The position numbers and the translations under genes are program-made. Positions 22,789 to 33,378 of a stretch of 64,000 bases of DNA are shown one piece after another (the first letter of the stretch is position 1; the number at the start of each line of letters is the position of its first letter). Source of the stretch: Maribacter sp. PR1 (lineage in GTDB: Bacteria > Bacteroidota > Bacteroidia > Flavobacteriales > Flavobacteriaceae); assembly GCF_028464145.1 (NCBI RefSeq), contig NZ_JAQPCG010000007.1, forward strand, positions 1 to 64,000. The letters run 5' to 3'. A model generated the notes under the pieces. That model did not search any database, was not told where the DNA came from, and saw only the letters and a list, made by a program, of their open reading frames with translations.

Positions 22789-25179
22789 TCAATAAATTAC
22801 CTTTAAACTACCCAATTCTCCATTTTCGGTTACTGCGGTAGCTTCCAGTTTCAAAGGCGAATCTTTTTCAACGGGTACTTTGAGTTCTACTAAAGCTTCT
22901 CCATTCTTATTGGTCTTCAAATTAGGGTTCCAGTAAAGTGTACTTAAATTATTTTGATGTCTTATTGATTTTTTCCCCAAATCTTCTAAGTAGTTTTCAA
23001 AATTTAGGGATTCATGGTAGCCCTGAAATTTAATATTAGCATCCTTTCTGTTATAGGAATCCAAAAAAGAACCTGATCGCGTATAAATCAGTATAGCTCC
23101 GCCTGCAGCACGTGTACCATAAATCGATGCCTGAGCCCCATACAATATTTCTATTTTATCAACATCAACATAACTTACCATAGAAATAATTTCCGAAAGT
23201 TTCGTAGGCTGAACTAACGGCATTCCATCCAAAACCCATAAAACTGGTCCCAGCCCCGCTGATTTTGGTAAAAATATCGTAGGCTCAAAAGTTCCAATGC
23301 CCTGTACCTGTACTCCCGGTATTCCTAAAAACAATTGTGGTATGGTTTGGGGTCTTTCAAAATCCTGATATTTGACTTTCGTTGGGGTTATCCCGTAAAC
23401 GGAAGGTGCCGTTTTTCTCTTTTGTTGTTTTTTATCAATAACTGATACTTCTTCCAATTCGATCAAACGGTCCGGGTCCACAGGTTCCCAAGATGAGGAC
23501 TGCACAACATCTCCATTTTTGGTTGGTTGGCCTTTTTCTTTCAAACCATCTACCATTTCCTTATCAATTTTACTCAAAGTCTGTTCTTTTGGCTGGAAAT
23601 TGACAAGTCTCGATTTTGTATCATCCCCACTTGTCCTAAAAACCAATTCCGTCTCCCCTTCAAATTGTAAGTTCTCCAACTTTAATAATCCCGATGCATC
23701 CGTCTTAACTTCCTTGGTAAAGACTCCACTCCCAGAAACACCAAAAATTTGGATATCCGTATTCGTGAGTAGCTCATCGTTCAGATTGTAGGCAAACCCA
23801 TACAGATTAAGCCCTCTTTGAAAAGGGTACATAATAGTATCGGGGAGTTCCTTCACCCTATCCTCTACCAAATCGCCGTAAGAGGTCATAACTTCCAAAT
23901 CCTTTTTATAAAGTGTTGCCCTTCCTTTATTATCGCCTGTTAGCATACCCGTCCCGCTTCTCCACCCATCAGATATGAGTTTTTTTGAAAAGGTATCCTC
24001 CGTACCTTCAATATGAGAAATACTAAGACTCACGACCGTCTCTACTGGTCTTCCTTCCGGGTCCTGAACCTTTACTACATAGGCATTTGGATTTGCCCCT
24101 TCAGTTGGCGCAATAGTGATATTCAAATGCTCCAAACCAATTTCTACGGGCCTTGTTGCAATTAGGGTATCATCTTCATCAACCAACTGTATCTCGAGGA
24201 CTCCAGCAGGTATACCTTTCTTTGGTATATCTAAAGTTAAATTTGTGTCCTTTACGTCCAGTTCTTTTTCAAAATAAGGAACACTGTTCATGACCCCCCT
24301 CAAAAAAATCTTGGTACCCAACAGTTGTTTTGATGTCTGTATTCGAACAGCTAGGCTTCCAGAATTTAAGGTGCTCACGTGTATAACAAACCCATCCTCT
24401 TCAACTTTTGGTAAAACAAAGGTCTCTCCGTTTTGAGCCCTGAAAAAGTATTTTTTATTCGCTTTGGGCACAAATCTCAGGGAAGATACGCCGTCATCAT
24501 AATTTTTTACGGGAATGCTGACCGCACCAGTTTCGTCAATTATTTCTCCTTCCATATTTAGCCCCTCACCATCTGTGTCCGTAGTTTTGATAAGGAGCCT
24601 ATTGTCCAAATTTTCAACAAGTCTTCCACCCTCAGGATAAAAGGCCACGTTCAGAGGCTGGTTTTCCTCTTTACCTGCATTTTTGTTCCGGTTTTTGTTC
24701 TGGTAGATTATTTCTTTTTCAGAGTATCCATCATCACCATAGTTCTTCATCCATTGGGTATACGCCCTAAGTGTATAATTGCCATCTTCCATTTTTCGTG
24801 GGGCCGAAATAGACCCTTGTGCCATACCCTCCAAAATACGATGGTACTGGGTCGAAACTACAAGGTCATTCTTGTCCAATAGATCCAGCCTCAATACTTT
24901 GCTCAAAGTAGCCCTTACCCGATCCGGTCCCGTTAGGATAAAGGCCTTGAAAAACAATGATTGGTCGCCAACAAATTCATTCCTGTCCGTATGCAGCACA
25001 ATGTGTTCCTGCCAAGTCCTTAAAAAGTCCTTATCACTATTTTGAATAAGGCTGACCTTCTCCCCGTTGAACATCTTTTTCAAATCATAAGGGAAGGGAC
25101 CACTACTTTGTGATATTAAAGAATTATGTAGAAATATGAAGAGTATTGCGATGAAAAAAGAATAAATATTTTTAGACAT
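22789..25179 (-). CDS. Macroglobulin-like protein with a TonB-plug domain but no barrel
   Basis: Encodes 796 residues from the ATG at 25179, which opens a clear signal peptide (MSKNIYSFFIAILFIFLHNS); the longer frame to 25245 would spoil it. Residues about 55-175 (WQEHIVLHTDRNEFVGDQSLFFKA) resemble an MG2-like macroglobulin domain, followed by several beta domains. About 620-735 form a TonB-dependent-receptor plug: IPQLFLGIPGVQVQ, PVLWVLDGMPLVQ, VDKIEILYGAQASIYGTRAAGGAILIYT. The last about 60 residues (LYWNPNLKTNKNGEALVELK) are again macroglobulin-like. No 22-strand barrel follows, so it is not a transporter. Probably a periplasmic or outer-membrane protein; its role is unknown. Confidence 0.75.
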   Translation of the reverse strand: MSKNIYSFFIAILFIFLHNSLISQSSGPFPYDLKKMFNGEKVSLIQNSDKDFLRTWQEHIVLHTDRNEFVGDQSLFFKAFILTGPDRVRATLSKVLRLDLLDKNDLVVSTQYHRILEGMAQGSISAPRKMEDGNYTLRAYTQWMKNYGDDGYSEKEIIYQNKNRNKNAGKEENQPLNVAFYPEGGRLVENLDNRLLIKTTDTDGEGLNMEGEIIDETGAVSIPVKNYDDGVSSLRFVPKANKKYFFRAQNGETFVLPKVEEDGFVIHVSTLNSGSLAVRIQTSKQLLGTKIFLRGVMNSVPYFEKELDVKDTNLTLDIPKKGIPAGVLEIQLVDEDDTLIATRPVEIGLEHLNITIAPTEGANPNAYVVKVQDPEGRPVETVVSLSISHIEGTEDTFSKKLISDGWRSGTGMLTGDNKGRATLYKKDLEVMTSYGDLVEDRVKELPDTIMYPFQRGLNLYGFAYNLNDELLTNTDIQIFGVSGSGVFTKEVKTDASGLLKLENLQFEGETELVFRTSGDDTKSRLVNFQPKEQTLSKIDKEMVDGLKEKGQPTKNGDVVQSSSWEPVDPDRLIELEEVSVIDKKQQKRKTAPSVYGITPTKVKYQDFERPQTIPQLFLGIPGVQVQGIGTFEPTIFLPKSAGLGPVLWVLDGMPLVQPTKLSEIISMVSYVDVDKIEILYGAQASIYGTRAAGGAILIYTRSGSFLDSYNRKDANIKFQGYHESLNFENYLEDLGKKSIRHQNNLSTLYWNPNLKTNKNGEALVELKVPVEKDSPLKLEATAVTENGELGSLKVIY

Positions 25180-25297
25180 ACAGAACTGTTTTAAAGGGTT
25201 TAAAACTTGGGGGAGTCCTTTAAATATAATTAATAGCTCGCCCAAACCCCAGGGGCATAACTAAATTTTAACAGATAAGCTGCTGAAAACAAACTAA

Positions 25298-27334
25298 TTA
25301 CTCCGGGTACTCTACACGTAGGTGGTAGATATTCGTTAGTTTTTGCTTAAAGATCTTTTTAATGATTTCTATTTCTTTGAAGGTAATATTGGCGTTCAAG
25401 AATTGATTCCCTTTCATTTGACCGGCAATAATTTTATCCACAAACTCATCGATTATTGTAAATGTAGGATCTTTCAAGCTCTTGGAGGCAGCCTCCACCG
25501 AGTCGGCCATCATCAATATCGCTGTCTCCTTAGAAAATGGCAAAGGCCCGGGGTACCTAAATTCCTTCTCATTAATTTCAATTTCCCGTTCCTTTTGTTT
25601 CTTGTAAAAATAATACACGAACGTTGTTCCATGATGTGATCGAATAAAATCGATTATGCGGTCGGGTAAATTGTTTTTTCGTGCTAATTCAATACCCTTT
25701 ATAACATGATCTATAATAATCTTGGCGCTCTCTTTGGGAGTTATTTCATCATGGGGGTTCACATTGGTTATCTGATTTTCTGTAAAATACGTTGGGTTAT
25801 TCATCTTACCGATATCATGATATAGAGCACCTACCCTTACCAACATGGCATTTGCACCTATTTCATTGGCAGCGGCCTCAGCCAGATTAGCGACTTGTAA
25901 AGAGTGATTAAATGTTCCCGGCGCTTTATTGGAAAGTTCCTTCAATAATTTTGAATTCGTATCGGACAACTCCAATAAAGACACATCGGAAACCAAACCA
26001 AAAACCTTTTCATAAATATATATCAATGGTTGTACAAAAAGAGTGATCATACCGTTGAGCAAGAATAAGCCCAAAGTAAACCAAGAAATATTACTCAAAT
26101 TGCCTTCATGAATTATATGGAAGGCCAAATATCCCACCACATATATAGAAATAATTTGCCCAATGGAGATAAAAAGATTAGCCCTCTTATAAAGCTCGGA
26201 AACCGTTAAAATGGTAACTATACCCGTAATAATCTGTAAAAAAATGTATTCAAAACTATTCGGGACTACAAATCCCAATATCAATACGGTCAATACGTGG
26301 GAAAAGAGTCCCAATCTGGCATCAAAAAAAGTTTTAAGAATCAGTGGAAGGATACAAAGAGGAACGACAAATACAAGGGTATCATCATATTTTACTACCA
26401 TGGTCGTTATAAAAACCATGAGTAGGATATTGAATATTATAAAGGTGACTTTAGTATTGTTTTCATAAATGGTGGCGCGGTATTTCTTTAGAAACAATAG
26501 CAACATCAACAAAACAAGTGCTACCAACACCGTGTAACCAATTAATATGATATAATAATTACTTGCCGTCCATAGCTCAGATTCATATTCTGCTTTTAGT
26601 GATTCCAATACCTTGAGGTTCTCCCCTTCAACAACCTCTCCTTTAGCAATAATTAGTTTTCCCTCGTCTACCGTTCCCCTAGTATAACTAATCTTGGATA
26701 GCGCATCCTCCCTACTCTTCTGGGTTAAATTGGCATCATAACTAACATTGGGTACTATTAGGTTGAAGAATATTTCCTCAAATTCTTCGGTAAGGTGCTG
26801 TAGATTTTTTTGCTGTAGTTTATCACTAACCAATTCTCCAATATCCGAAACCCTATAAAAAGCGGAAACCTGTTTACTTTCAGCCTCATTGTTCCTTAAT
26901 AGAAAAATAGAATTACCCTTTATCTGTTTGGCACTACTATCTAAAATTCCATTTTTATAAATTGAGTCAAGAAGTTCGGTTCCGGTAGTCTTTAAATAGT
27001 TCCTTTGAGCGTTGGTGTAATCAGAATCATCAAATTGGTTGTTGAAAGCATCTGTAAAATTTTCATATACCTCAATAACTTTTTGCTGATTATATCTAAA
27101 ATATTGACCGCTAGTTTCATCTATATTTTGTTTTTCTTCAGCTATTTCCGCTTCAGTCTTCTTGACGGAAAAATCAAACGGTGCGTATAAGGTTTCAAAC
27201 TGCCAAGGTTTTCCTTTTTGGAATTCATATTTGAATTTACCCCCTTTAGGAAAAAAGAAAACGATAAAACCTACCGCCACTACATATAGGACATATTTAT
27301 ATATGAGCGATTGTTTTTTGTAAAGGTTATCCAA
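25298..27334 (-). CDS. PgpH-like 7TM HD-domain phosphodiesterase (c-di-AMP)
   Basis: Encodes 678 residues. Order: one N-terminal membrane helix (about 10-25), a large extracytoplasmic 7TMR-HDED domain (to about 265), about seven membrane helices (about 265-440), and a cytoplasmic HD domain with APGTFNHSLQVANLAEAAA, then ALYHDIGKMNNP near residue 505, and a further conserved RSHHGTT. The His and His-Asp metal ligands are present. In Firmicutes, PgpH-type proteins hydrolyse c-di-AMP; the same reaction is inferred here. It is a monocistronic-looking minus-strand gene, and its stop lies 118 bp from the start of the TonB-plug protein gene downstream. Confidence 0.88.
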   Translation of the reverse strand: MDNLYKKQSLIYKYVLYVVAVGFIVFFFPKGGKFKYEFQKGKPWQFETLYAPFDFSVKKTEAEIAEEKQNIDETSGQYFRYNQQKVIEVYENFTDAFNNQFDDSDYTNAQRNYLKTTGTELLDSIYKNGILDSSAKQIKGNSIFLLRNNEAESKQVSAFYRVSDIGELVSDKLQQKNLQHLTEEFEEIFFNLIVPNVSYDANLTQKSREDALSKISYTRGTVDEGKLIIAKGEVVEGENLKVLESLKAEYESELWTASNYYIILIGYTVLVALVLLMLLLFLKKYRATIYENNTKVTFIIFNILLMVFITTMVVKYDDTLVFVVPLCILPLILKTFFDARLGLFSHVLTVLILGFVVPNSFEYIFLQIITGIVTILTVSELYKRANLFISIGQIISIYVVGYLAFHIIHEGNLSNISWFTLGLFLLNGMITLFVQPLIYIYEKVFGLVSDVSLLELSDTNSKLLKELSNKAPGTFNHSLQVANLAEAAANEIGANAMLVRVGALYHDIGKMNNPTYFTENQITNVNPHDEITPKESAKIIIDHVIKGIELARKNNLPDRIIDFIRSHHGTTFVYYFYKKQKEREIEINEKEFRYPGPLPFSKETAILMMADSVEAASKSLKDPTFTIIDEFVDKIIAGQMKGNQFLNANITFKEIEIIKKIFKQKLTNIYHLRVEYPE

Positions 27335-27566
27335 GCGTTTGATTTTAATGTGACCATATCAAAAATAGAAAATATAAGCTTACCACTAAGGATTTGAAAG
27401 CATAACCAAATGTTTGCGTGAGAATTTAGTAATTTCGCCATGAGGAAATTGAATTTAGTTGTGAAGCGAGGAAAACTACCTTTATATAAATCAGAAAGGA
27501 TATTGAACAGAAATATCCGAGTAGTGATTTAAGTAGATTCACGACCTTTTAAATAACGATTATAAG

Positions 27567-28742
27567 ATGAAAGAAGTAGTTATAGTTTCAGCAGTACGAA
27601 CTCCAATAGGCAGTTTTATGGGGGCACTTTCCACAGTACCCGCTCCAAAATTAGGTGCTGAAGCAATCAAAGGAGCATTGGAAAAAATAAATCTAAAACC
27701 AGAAATGGTGGAGGAAGTATTAATGGGAAACGTTGTACAGGCTGGAACCGGACAGGCACCGGCAAGACAAGCAGCCATTTATTCAGGTATACCAGATACT
27801 GTACCTTGTACCACCATTAACAAGGTATGTGCCTCAGGTATGAAGGCAGTTATGCAGGCAGCACAGGCTATCGCATTGGGCGATGCATCTATCATAGTTG
27901 CTGGAGGAATGGAAAATATGAGTTTGATTCCACATTATACCTATTTGAGAAAGCCCGTTAAATTTGGTCCTTCATCACTGATTGATGGTATGCAAAAGGA
28001 TGGATTGGTGGATGCCTATGATCAAAATGCTATGGGAGTTTGTGCCGATGCTTGTGCTCTTGAATATGAATTTTCTAGGGAAGACCAAGATGCATTTGCG
28101 ATTCAGTCCTATAAACGTTCAGAAGAGGCTTGGAAAAATGGTCTATTCCAAAATGAAGTTATACCCGTATCCGTACCTCAAAGACGTGGCGAACCAATCA
28201 TCGTATCCGAAGATGAAGAATATAAAAATGTATTTTTAGACAAAATACCAAATCTGAGACCGGCCTTTTCAAAAGATGGAACCGTTACTGCCGCCAATGC
28301 CTCTACAATCAACGATGGCGCTGCTGCCTTAGTTTTGATGAGTGCCGAAAAAGCCAAAGAATTGGGAATGAAACCTTTAGCGACAATAAAAAGTTACGCA
28401 GATGCAGCACACGAACCTAAATGGTTTACTACTGCTCCAGCTAAAGCCTTGCCCAAAGCGCTGAAAAAAGCCAATATTGAATTAAACGATGTTGACTTCT
28501 TTGAATTCAATGAAGCTTTTTCAGTCGTTGGTTTGGCCAATATGAAAATCTTAAACCTTTCGGACAAAAAAGTGAATGTTCATGGTGGAGCGGTATCTTT
28601 AGGACATCCATTGGGTTGTTCGGGGGCAAGGATTCTGGTAACATTGCTGAATATTCTAGAGCAAAAAAATGGAAAAATAGGAGCTGCGGCTATTTGTAAC
28701 GGAGGTGGTGGTGCTTCAGCATTGATTTTGGAAAGCGTCTAA
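27567..28742 (+). CDS. Acetyl-CoA C-acetyltransferase (thiolase)
   Basis: Encodes 391 residues, the normal thiolase length. The active-site Cys lies in INKVCASGMKAV (Cys89), NEAFSVVG carries the Asn-Glu-x-Phe loop, GGAVSLGHPLGCSGARI the catalytic His, and CNGGGGASAL the second Cys near the C-terminus. It condenses two acetyl-CoA to acetoacetyl-CoA or cleaves the reverse; short-chain specificity is inferred from similarity to AtoB/ThlA enzymes. It starts the transcript that continues with the NlpC-like gene 16 bp downstream. Confidence 0.93.
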   Translation: MKEVVIVSAVRTPIGSFMGALSTVPAPKLGAEAIKGALEKINLKPEMVEEVLMGNVVQAGTGQAPARQAAIYSGIPDTVPCTTINKVCASGMKAVMQAAQAIALGDASIIVAGGMENMSLIPHYTYLRKPVKFGPSSLIDGMQKDGLVDAYDQNAMGVCADACALEYEFSREDQDAFAIQSYKRSEEAWKNGLFQNEVIPVSVPQRRGEPIIVSEDEEYKNVFLDKIPNLRPAFSKDGTVTAANASTINDGAAALVLMSAEKAKELGMKPLATIKSYADAAHEPKWFTTAPAKALPKALKKANIELNDVDFFEFNEAFSVVGLANMKILNLSDKKVNVHGGAVSLGHPLGCSGARILVTLLNILEQKNGKIGAAAICNGGGGASALILESV

Positions 28743-28758
28743 TTCCTTTTAAAAGTTC

Positions 28759-29508
28759 ATGCAATACGGTATTTGCCCTTTAAGTTTAGTCTCGCTAAGA
28801 AACTCACCTGAAGATACTTCTGAAATGATTAGTCAATTACTCTTTGGCGAACATTTTAAAATTTTAGAATCTAGAAAATATTGGTCAAGAATACGAGTTT
28901 CTTATGATAAATGTGAAGGATGGATACCTAACAATCAATTGTTATTTCTTACCGAAGAAGATTATGATGAAATAGAGCAAAAGGCCAAAACCTCTGCTTC
29001 TGATTTAATCGGTTATGTTGAACGACAAAATTGTTTGTTGACCACGATACTCGTCGGTTCTTCACTCCCTGATATTGAATGTATGCCTTATACATTTGAA
29101 GGAAATAGAATCGGAGGAAAACAAGCCAAGAATAGCCTAATCGATATTGCATTGTTATACCTGAATTCACCGGAATTGAAGGGCGGTAAATCTCCTTTTG
29201 GCATAGATGCATCCGGTTTTACACAAATGGTCTACAAAATTAATGGATATGAACTGTTAAGAACATCCGAACAGCAGTCAACACAAGGAGAAGCTTTAAG
29301 TTTTGTGGAGGAAAGCGAAGCAGGTGATCTTGCCTTTTTTGATGACGCGAGCGGTTCCATTAATCACGTAGGCATTATTATGGAGAATAATTATATAATC
29401 CATGTCAATGGTACGGTAAGAATTGACCGCTTGGACCATACCGGTATTTTCAATAATGACCTTAGAAGTTACTCTCATCAATTAAGAGTCATTAAAAAAA
29501 TAGTATAA
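28759..29508 (+). CDS. NlpC/P60-like protein lacking the catalytic Cys
   Basis: Encodes 249 residues without a signal peptide. Residues about 1-75 hold SH3-like segments (VSLRNSPEDTSEMISQLLFG, then YWSRIRVSYDKCEGWIPNNQ). Residues about 130-240 form the NlpC/P60 (C40) domain. The nucleophile motif, normally DCSGF, reads GIDASGFTQMVYK with Ala151 (codon GCA at 29209-29211). The catalytic His203 (NHVGII) and His215 (IIHVNG) remain. A cell-wall peptide hydrolase is the family function, but without Cys it cannot work by that mechanism. It follows the thiolase gene by 16 bp and ends at a strong bidirectional terminator. Confidence 0.85.
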   Translation: MQYGICPLSLVSLRNSPEDTSEMISQLLFGEHFKILESRKYWSRIRVSYDKCEGWIPNNQLLFLTEEDYDEIEQKAKTSASDLIGYVERQNCLLTTILVGSSLPDIECMPYTFEGNRIGGKQAKNSLIDIALLYLNSPELKGGKSPFGIDASGFTQMVYKINGYELLRTSEQQSTQGEALSFVEESEAGDLAFFDDASGSINHVGIIMENNYIIHVNGTVRIDRLDHTGIFNNDLRSYSHQLRVIKKIV

Positions 29509-29513
29509 AAAAA

Positions 29514-29531
29514 GGCCCTGATTACAGGGCC
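29514..29531. terminator. Bidirectional terminator
   Basis: GGCCCTG (29514-29520) pairs with CAGGGCC (29525-29531) with a 4-base ATTA loop. It is flanked by an A-run to the left and a T-run to the right, so it serves both convergent transcripts. Confidence 0.9.
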
Positions 29532-29555
29532 TTTTTTGTTTGCTCTTTGAAGTTA

Positions 29556-30818
29556 TTATTCTCCTAACAACTTTTTTACTCTCATAAAGTTCTCATTGTC
29601 TCCCATAGCCCCGTAGATGTTTTTCAATTGCGTTAAAACACCTTGATTATCTGGATTAGTCTTTAAAGCATCCTCCAAGATATTGGCTCCCTGAGTAAAC
29701 AATTCATCCTTTTTGGCTTTTAGCTCGTCGTAGCGTGTAATATCCGCTCGAGAATTACCCAATGAATTCATTTCGTCTATAAGCTCGTTTCCTTCATTTA
29801 CATAGGTTGTAGATAGATTTAAATAGGCATTAGTATATCCTGGGTTCAATTCAATAGCCTTCTTGTAAGAAGCTCTTGCTTCCTCAAAATTACCTTGCTC
29901 CATGTTTATTACCCCCACATTGTAGTGCAAATCTGGATTGTCCGGTGCAAGTGCAATTGCCTCTGCCATTAGCTCTTTAAATTTTTCCTTATCCCCCAGT
30001 TTGAAATACAAATTTGCTTCATTCAATATTAAATTAACATCCTCTGGGTCATTTACCCTAGCGGCCTTGTAAGCTTCCAATGCTTTATCATCTTGGCCCA
30101 ACTGAGTATAGATCAATGCAGTATTCTTAACGATTTCAGCTTTTTTAGATGGTGTTTTCTCATCTATTGGATCCTTATAGGAACCTGATTTAATCATTAA
30201 GTCACGCTGCATCTTATCCATTGTTTCTACCTCACCAGTTGCAACGTTTGTGGCTTTATAAACCGTTCCGCTACCATCATATCCAACTTGCTGGAGCTCA
30301 TTGTAATATTTTAAAGCTTTTTCATAATGCCCACCATTAACAGCACTACTTGCAGCGTAATACAAATAAGAGGTGTCCTTAGGGCTTATGGTATAGCTCA
30401 TATACAACTTGTCTGCAGCTTCGTCGAAATTCTTTTGTTCATTATCAGATACAGCAGAATTCACTAAATCTGCGGTAATACTGGCGATGTACTGTTTCGT
30501 TTCTTCAGAGTACTTGCTCTTACCGGATGCTTCCTCAATATCAATAACTTTTTTAAAGGAACTAGCAGCCTCTTCGTAAGCAGCATCGTCTCCTTTCTTC
30601 GCCAAATCGGAATAAATCTTACCCCTGGTGTAATAATACTGAGCTTGTAACTTTTCGTCTTCTCCGGCAATACTACCTGAGACTGCCTCGATAGATGTCT
30701 TTGCCGCTGCTGCATCTCCGTCCTTTAGGGCCTTTTCAGCATCCCTTATCTCGCTCTTCTGAGCAAATCCCATAATAGTAAAGGATAGCGCTGCTATGAT
30801 TGAAATCTTAGTTTTCAT
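29556..30818 (-). CDS. Exported tetratricopeptide-repeat protein
   Basis: Encodes 420 residues. A signal peptide (MKTKISIIAALSFTIMGFAQ) directs it to the periplasm. TPR units are visible across most of the length, most clearly ALIYTQLGQDDKALEAYKAA, ANLYFKLGDKEKFKELMAEA, YNVGVINMEQGNFEEARASY and the following AYLNLSTTYVNEG (about 230-340). TPR proteins are scaffolds for protein contacts; the partner is unknown. It lies 70 bp downstream of gyrA on the same strand with its own TAATTTTG promoter element in the gap, so it can be expressed separately. Confidence 0.88.
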   Translation of the reverse strand: MKTKISIIAALSFTIMGFAQKSEIRDAEKALKDGDAAAAKTSIEAVSGSIAGEDEKLQAQYYYTRGKIYSDLAKKGDDAAYEEAASSFKKVIDIEEASGKSKYSEETKQYIASITADLVNSAVSDNEQKNFDEAADKLYMSYTISPKDTSYLYYAASSAVNGGHYEKALKYYNELQQVGYDGSGTVYKATNVATGEVETMDKMQRDLMIKSGSYKDPIDEKTPSKKAEIVKNTALIYTQLGQDDKALEAYKAARVNDPEDVNLILNEANLYFKLGDKEKFKELMAEAIALAPDNPDLHYNVGVINMEQGNFEEARASYKKAIELNPGYTNAYLNLSTTYVNEGNELIDEMNSLGNSRADITRYDELKAKKDELFTQGANILEDALKTNPDNQGVLTQLKNIYGAMGDNENFMRVKKLLGE

Positions 30819-30861
30819 TTTTGAAATATTTAATATTAGTGTTAATTATTACTGTTCGGTG

Positions 30862-30869
30862 CAAAATTA
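30862..30869 (-). promoter_or_regulatory. Promoter -7 element for the TPR gene
   Basis: On the minus strand the bases read TAATTTTG, matching TAnnTTTG, 43 bp before the TPR start codon and inside the gap after gyrA. Confidence 0.45.
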
Positions 30870-30888
30870 ATCAATTCCCGTGCCAACT

Positions 30889-33378
30889 TTATTCCGGATT
30901 AACCTCAATCTCGTTAATATCCGTTTCATCCAAATCATCTTCCTCCTTCATAACCTTGGCCACTGCGGCAATTGAATCGTCACCTTTAATATTGATTAGT
31001 TTCACGCCTTGCGTAGCTCTTCCCATAACACGTAAATCCTCCACACTCATTCTAATAGCGATACCTGATTTATTGATTATCATTAAATCATCGGAATCGG
31101 TTACGTTTTTAATAGCTACTAAATTACCGGTTTTTTCGGTTATGCTAATGGTCTTGACACCTTTACCTCCACGATTGGTAATTCTATAGTCATCAATGCT
31201 TGATCTTTTACCATATCCGTTTTCGGACACCACCAAAAGTTCATCCTCAAAATTATGTACCGAAACCATTCCTACAACCTCATCTTCTTCACTGGCCAAT
31301 GTAATTCCACGCACACCTGAAGCATTTCGTCCCATGGGTCTAGTTTTACTCTCTTCGAACCTTATTGCTTTACCTGATTTTAGACCTAGGAAAATTTGGC
31401 TGGTTCCCGTTGTCAACTTAGCCTCTAAAAGTTCGTCTCCCTCACGTATGGTAATAGCATTGATTCCATTTTGCCTTGGTCGTGAATATTGTTCCAGGGA
31501 AGTTTTTTTAACCGTGCCTTTTTTGGTGGCCATAATCACATAGTGACCATTTACGTACTCTTCATCTTTTAAATCCTGAGTACAGATGAAGGCTTTTACC
31601 GTATCCTCTTGTTCAATATTGATTAAATTTTGAATCGCCCTGCCTTTGGAAGTTCTACTTCCCTCAGGAATCTCGAACACCCTCATCCAGAAACACTTAC
31701 CCTTTTGGGTAAAGAATAACATGTATTGATGGTTAGTACCTACAAACAAATACTCCAAGAAGTCTTCATTTCTGGTGGAAGAAGCCTTTTGACCTACTCC
31801 ACCCCTATGTTGGGTTTTATACTCGGTCAATGGCGTTCTTTTGATATAACCGGCCCTAGAAATAGTTATGACAACTTGTTCATTAGGAATCATATCCTCC
31901 ATACTCAAATCGCCACCGGCAAAATTAATCTCGGAACGACGCTCATCACCATACTTTTCTTTAACTTCAAGAAGTTCTTCCTTGATAATTTCCATTCTTC
32001 GCTCTTTTTTAGCAAGAATGTCTTTTAAGTCAGCAATGGTCTTAATAATCTCTTCATACTCGGAACGTAATTTATCCTGCTCTAAGCCCGTCAATTGTCG
32101 CAATCTCATTTCCACGATTGCCTTGGCTTGAATTTCGGTAAGTTTAAAGCGTTCCATTAAGTTCTCTCTTGCCTCATCTGCATTGGAAGATGCCCTAATA
32201 ATTGCTATAACCTCATCAATATTGTCTGAAGCGATAATAAGTCCTTCAAGAATGTGTGCCCTATCCTCAGCTTTTTTCAATTCAAACTCAGTTCGTCTTA
32301 CAACAACCTCGTGTCTATGCTCCACAAAATGATGAATCATATCCTTTACATTGAGCAATTGAGGTCTTCCCTTTACAAGAGCAATGTTATTTACGCTAAA
32401 CGAAGTTTGTAGTGCGGTATATTTATATAAGGTATTTAAAACAATATTTGGAATGGCATCCCTTTTTAGAATATACACAATGCGCATTCCTTTTCGGTCA
32501 GACTCATCCCTAATGGTTGAAATACCTTCTATCTTCTTATCGTTTATCAAGTCGGCCGTTTTCTTGATCATATCCGCCTTGTTCACTTGATAAGGTATTT
32601 CGGTAACTATGATACACTCACGCCCCTGAACTTCTTCGAAGGTGGCCTTAGCACGCATCATTACTCTTCCCCGTCCTGTATGAAATGCCTCTTTAACACC
32701 ATCATATCCATAAATAATACCACCAGTTGGAAAATCAGGGGCCTTGATATGGGTAATTAACTCATCGATTTCTATATCATTATTTTCGATGTAGGCAATG
32801 GTACCATCCACTACTTCAGATAGATTGTGTGGAGGCATATTTGTGGCCATACCTACGGCAATACCTGAAGCCCCATTAACCAATAAGTTTGGAACCCTTG
32901 TGGGCAGAACTGTTGGCTCTTTTAAGGAATCATCGAAATTCAGTTGATGGTCCACCGTATCTTTATCAATATCCGCCAACATCTCGTCCGCAATCTTACG
33001 CATACGTGCCTCGGTATAACGCATTGCTGCCGGACTATCACCATCTACAGAACCAAAGTTACCCTGACCATCTATCAGCATATAACGCAAACTCCATTCC
33101 TGGGCCATTCTAACCATGGTATCGTAAACTGAAGTATCACCATGAGGGTGATATTTACCAAGAACTTCACCCACAATACGGGCTGATTTTTTATGGGAAC
33201 TAGTACTTCTTACACCAAGTTCATGCATTCCAAAAAGAACGCGCCTATGTACAGGTTTTAGACCATCTCGCACATCTGGCAGTGCTCGTGACACTATGAC
33301 CGACATTGAATAATCAATGTAGGCAGATTTCATTTCTTCTTCGATGTTGATAGGAATCAATTTTTCACCTTCCGCCAT
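30889..33378 (-). CDS. gyrA: DNA gyrase subunit A
   Basis: Encodes 829 residues. It is the DNA-breaking subunit of gyrase, which with GyrB introduces negative supercoils. The catalytic Tyr is Tyr121 in [10 protein letters not shown]. The quinolone-resistance region reads [13 protein letters not shown], with Asp81-Thr82 and Asp86 at the positions of E. coli Asp82-Ser83 and Asp87. The GyrA box, needed for DNA wrapping, appears as [10 protein letters not shown] (about 510-520), followed by the six-bladed C-terminal domain. The C-terminal tail is acidic. These features separate it from ParC, which lacks the GyrA box. Confidence 0.95.
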   Translation of the reverse strand: MAEGEKLIPINIEEEMKSAYIDYSMSVIVSRALPDVRDGLKPVHRRVLFGMHELGVRSTSSHKKSARIVGEVLGKYHPHGDTSVYDTMVRMAQEWSLRYMLIDGQGNFGSVDGDSPAAMRYTEARMRKIADEMLADIDKDTVDHQLNFDDSLKEPTVLPTRVPNLLVNGASGIAVGMATNMPPHNLSEVVDGTIAYIENNDIEIDELITHIKAPDFPTGGIIYGYDGVKEAFHTGRGRVMMRAKATFEEVQGRECIIVTEIPYQVNKADMIKKTADLINDKKIEGISTIRDESDRKGMRIVYILKRDAIPNIVLNTLYKYTALQTSFSVNNIALVKGRPQLLNVKDMIHHFVEHRHEVVVRRTEFELKKAEDRAHILEGLIIASDNIDEVIAIIRASSNADEARENLMERFKLTEIQAKAIVEMRLRQLTGLEQDKLRSEYEEIIKTIADLKDILAKKERRMEIIKEELLEVKEKYGDERRSEINFAGGDLSMEDMIPNEQVVITISRAGYIKRTPLTEYKTQHRGGVGQKASSTRNEDFLEYLFVGTNHQYMLFFTQKGKCFWMRVFEIPEGSRTSKGRAIQNLINIEQEDTVKAFICTQDLKDEEYVNGHYVIMATKKGTVKKTSLEQYSRPRQNGINAITIREGDELLEAKLTTGTSQIFLGLKSGKAIRFEESKTRPMGRNASGVRGITLASEEDEVVGMVSVHNFEDELLVVSENGYGKRSSIDDYRITNRGGKGVKTISITEKTGNLVAIKNVTDSDDLMIINKSGIAIRMSVEDLRVMGRATQGVKLINIKGDDSIAAVAKVMKEEDDLDETDINEIEVNPE

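Noticed and set aside
25180-25245. Upstream start of the TonB-plug protein
   Set aside because: Would put 22 residues before the signal peptide; the ATG at 25179 gives a normal export signal.
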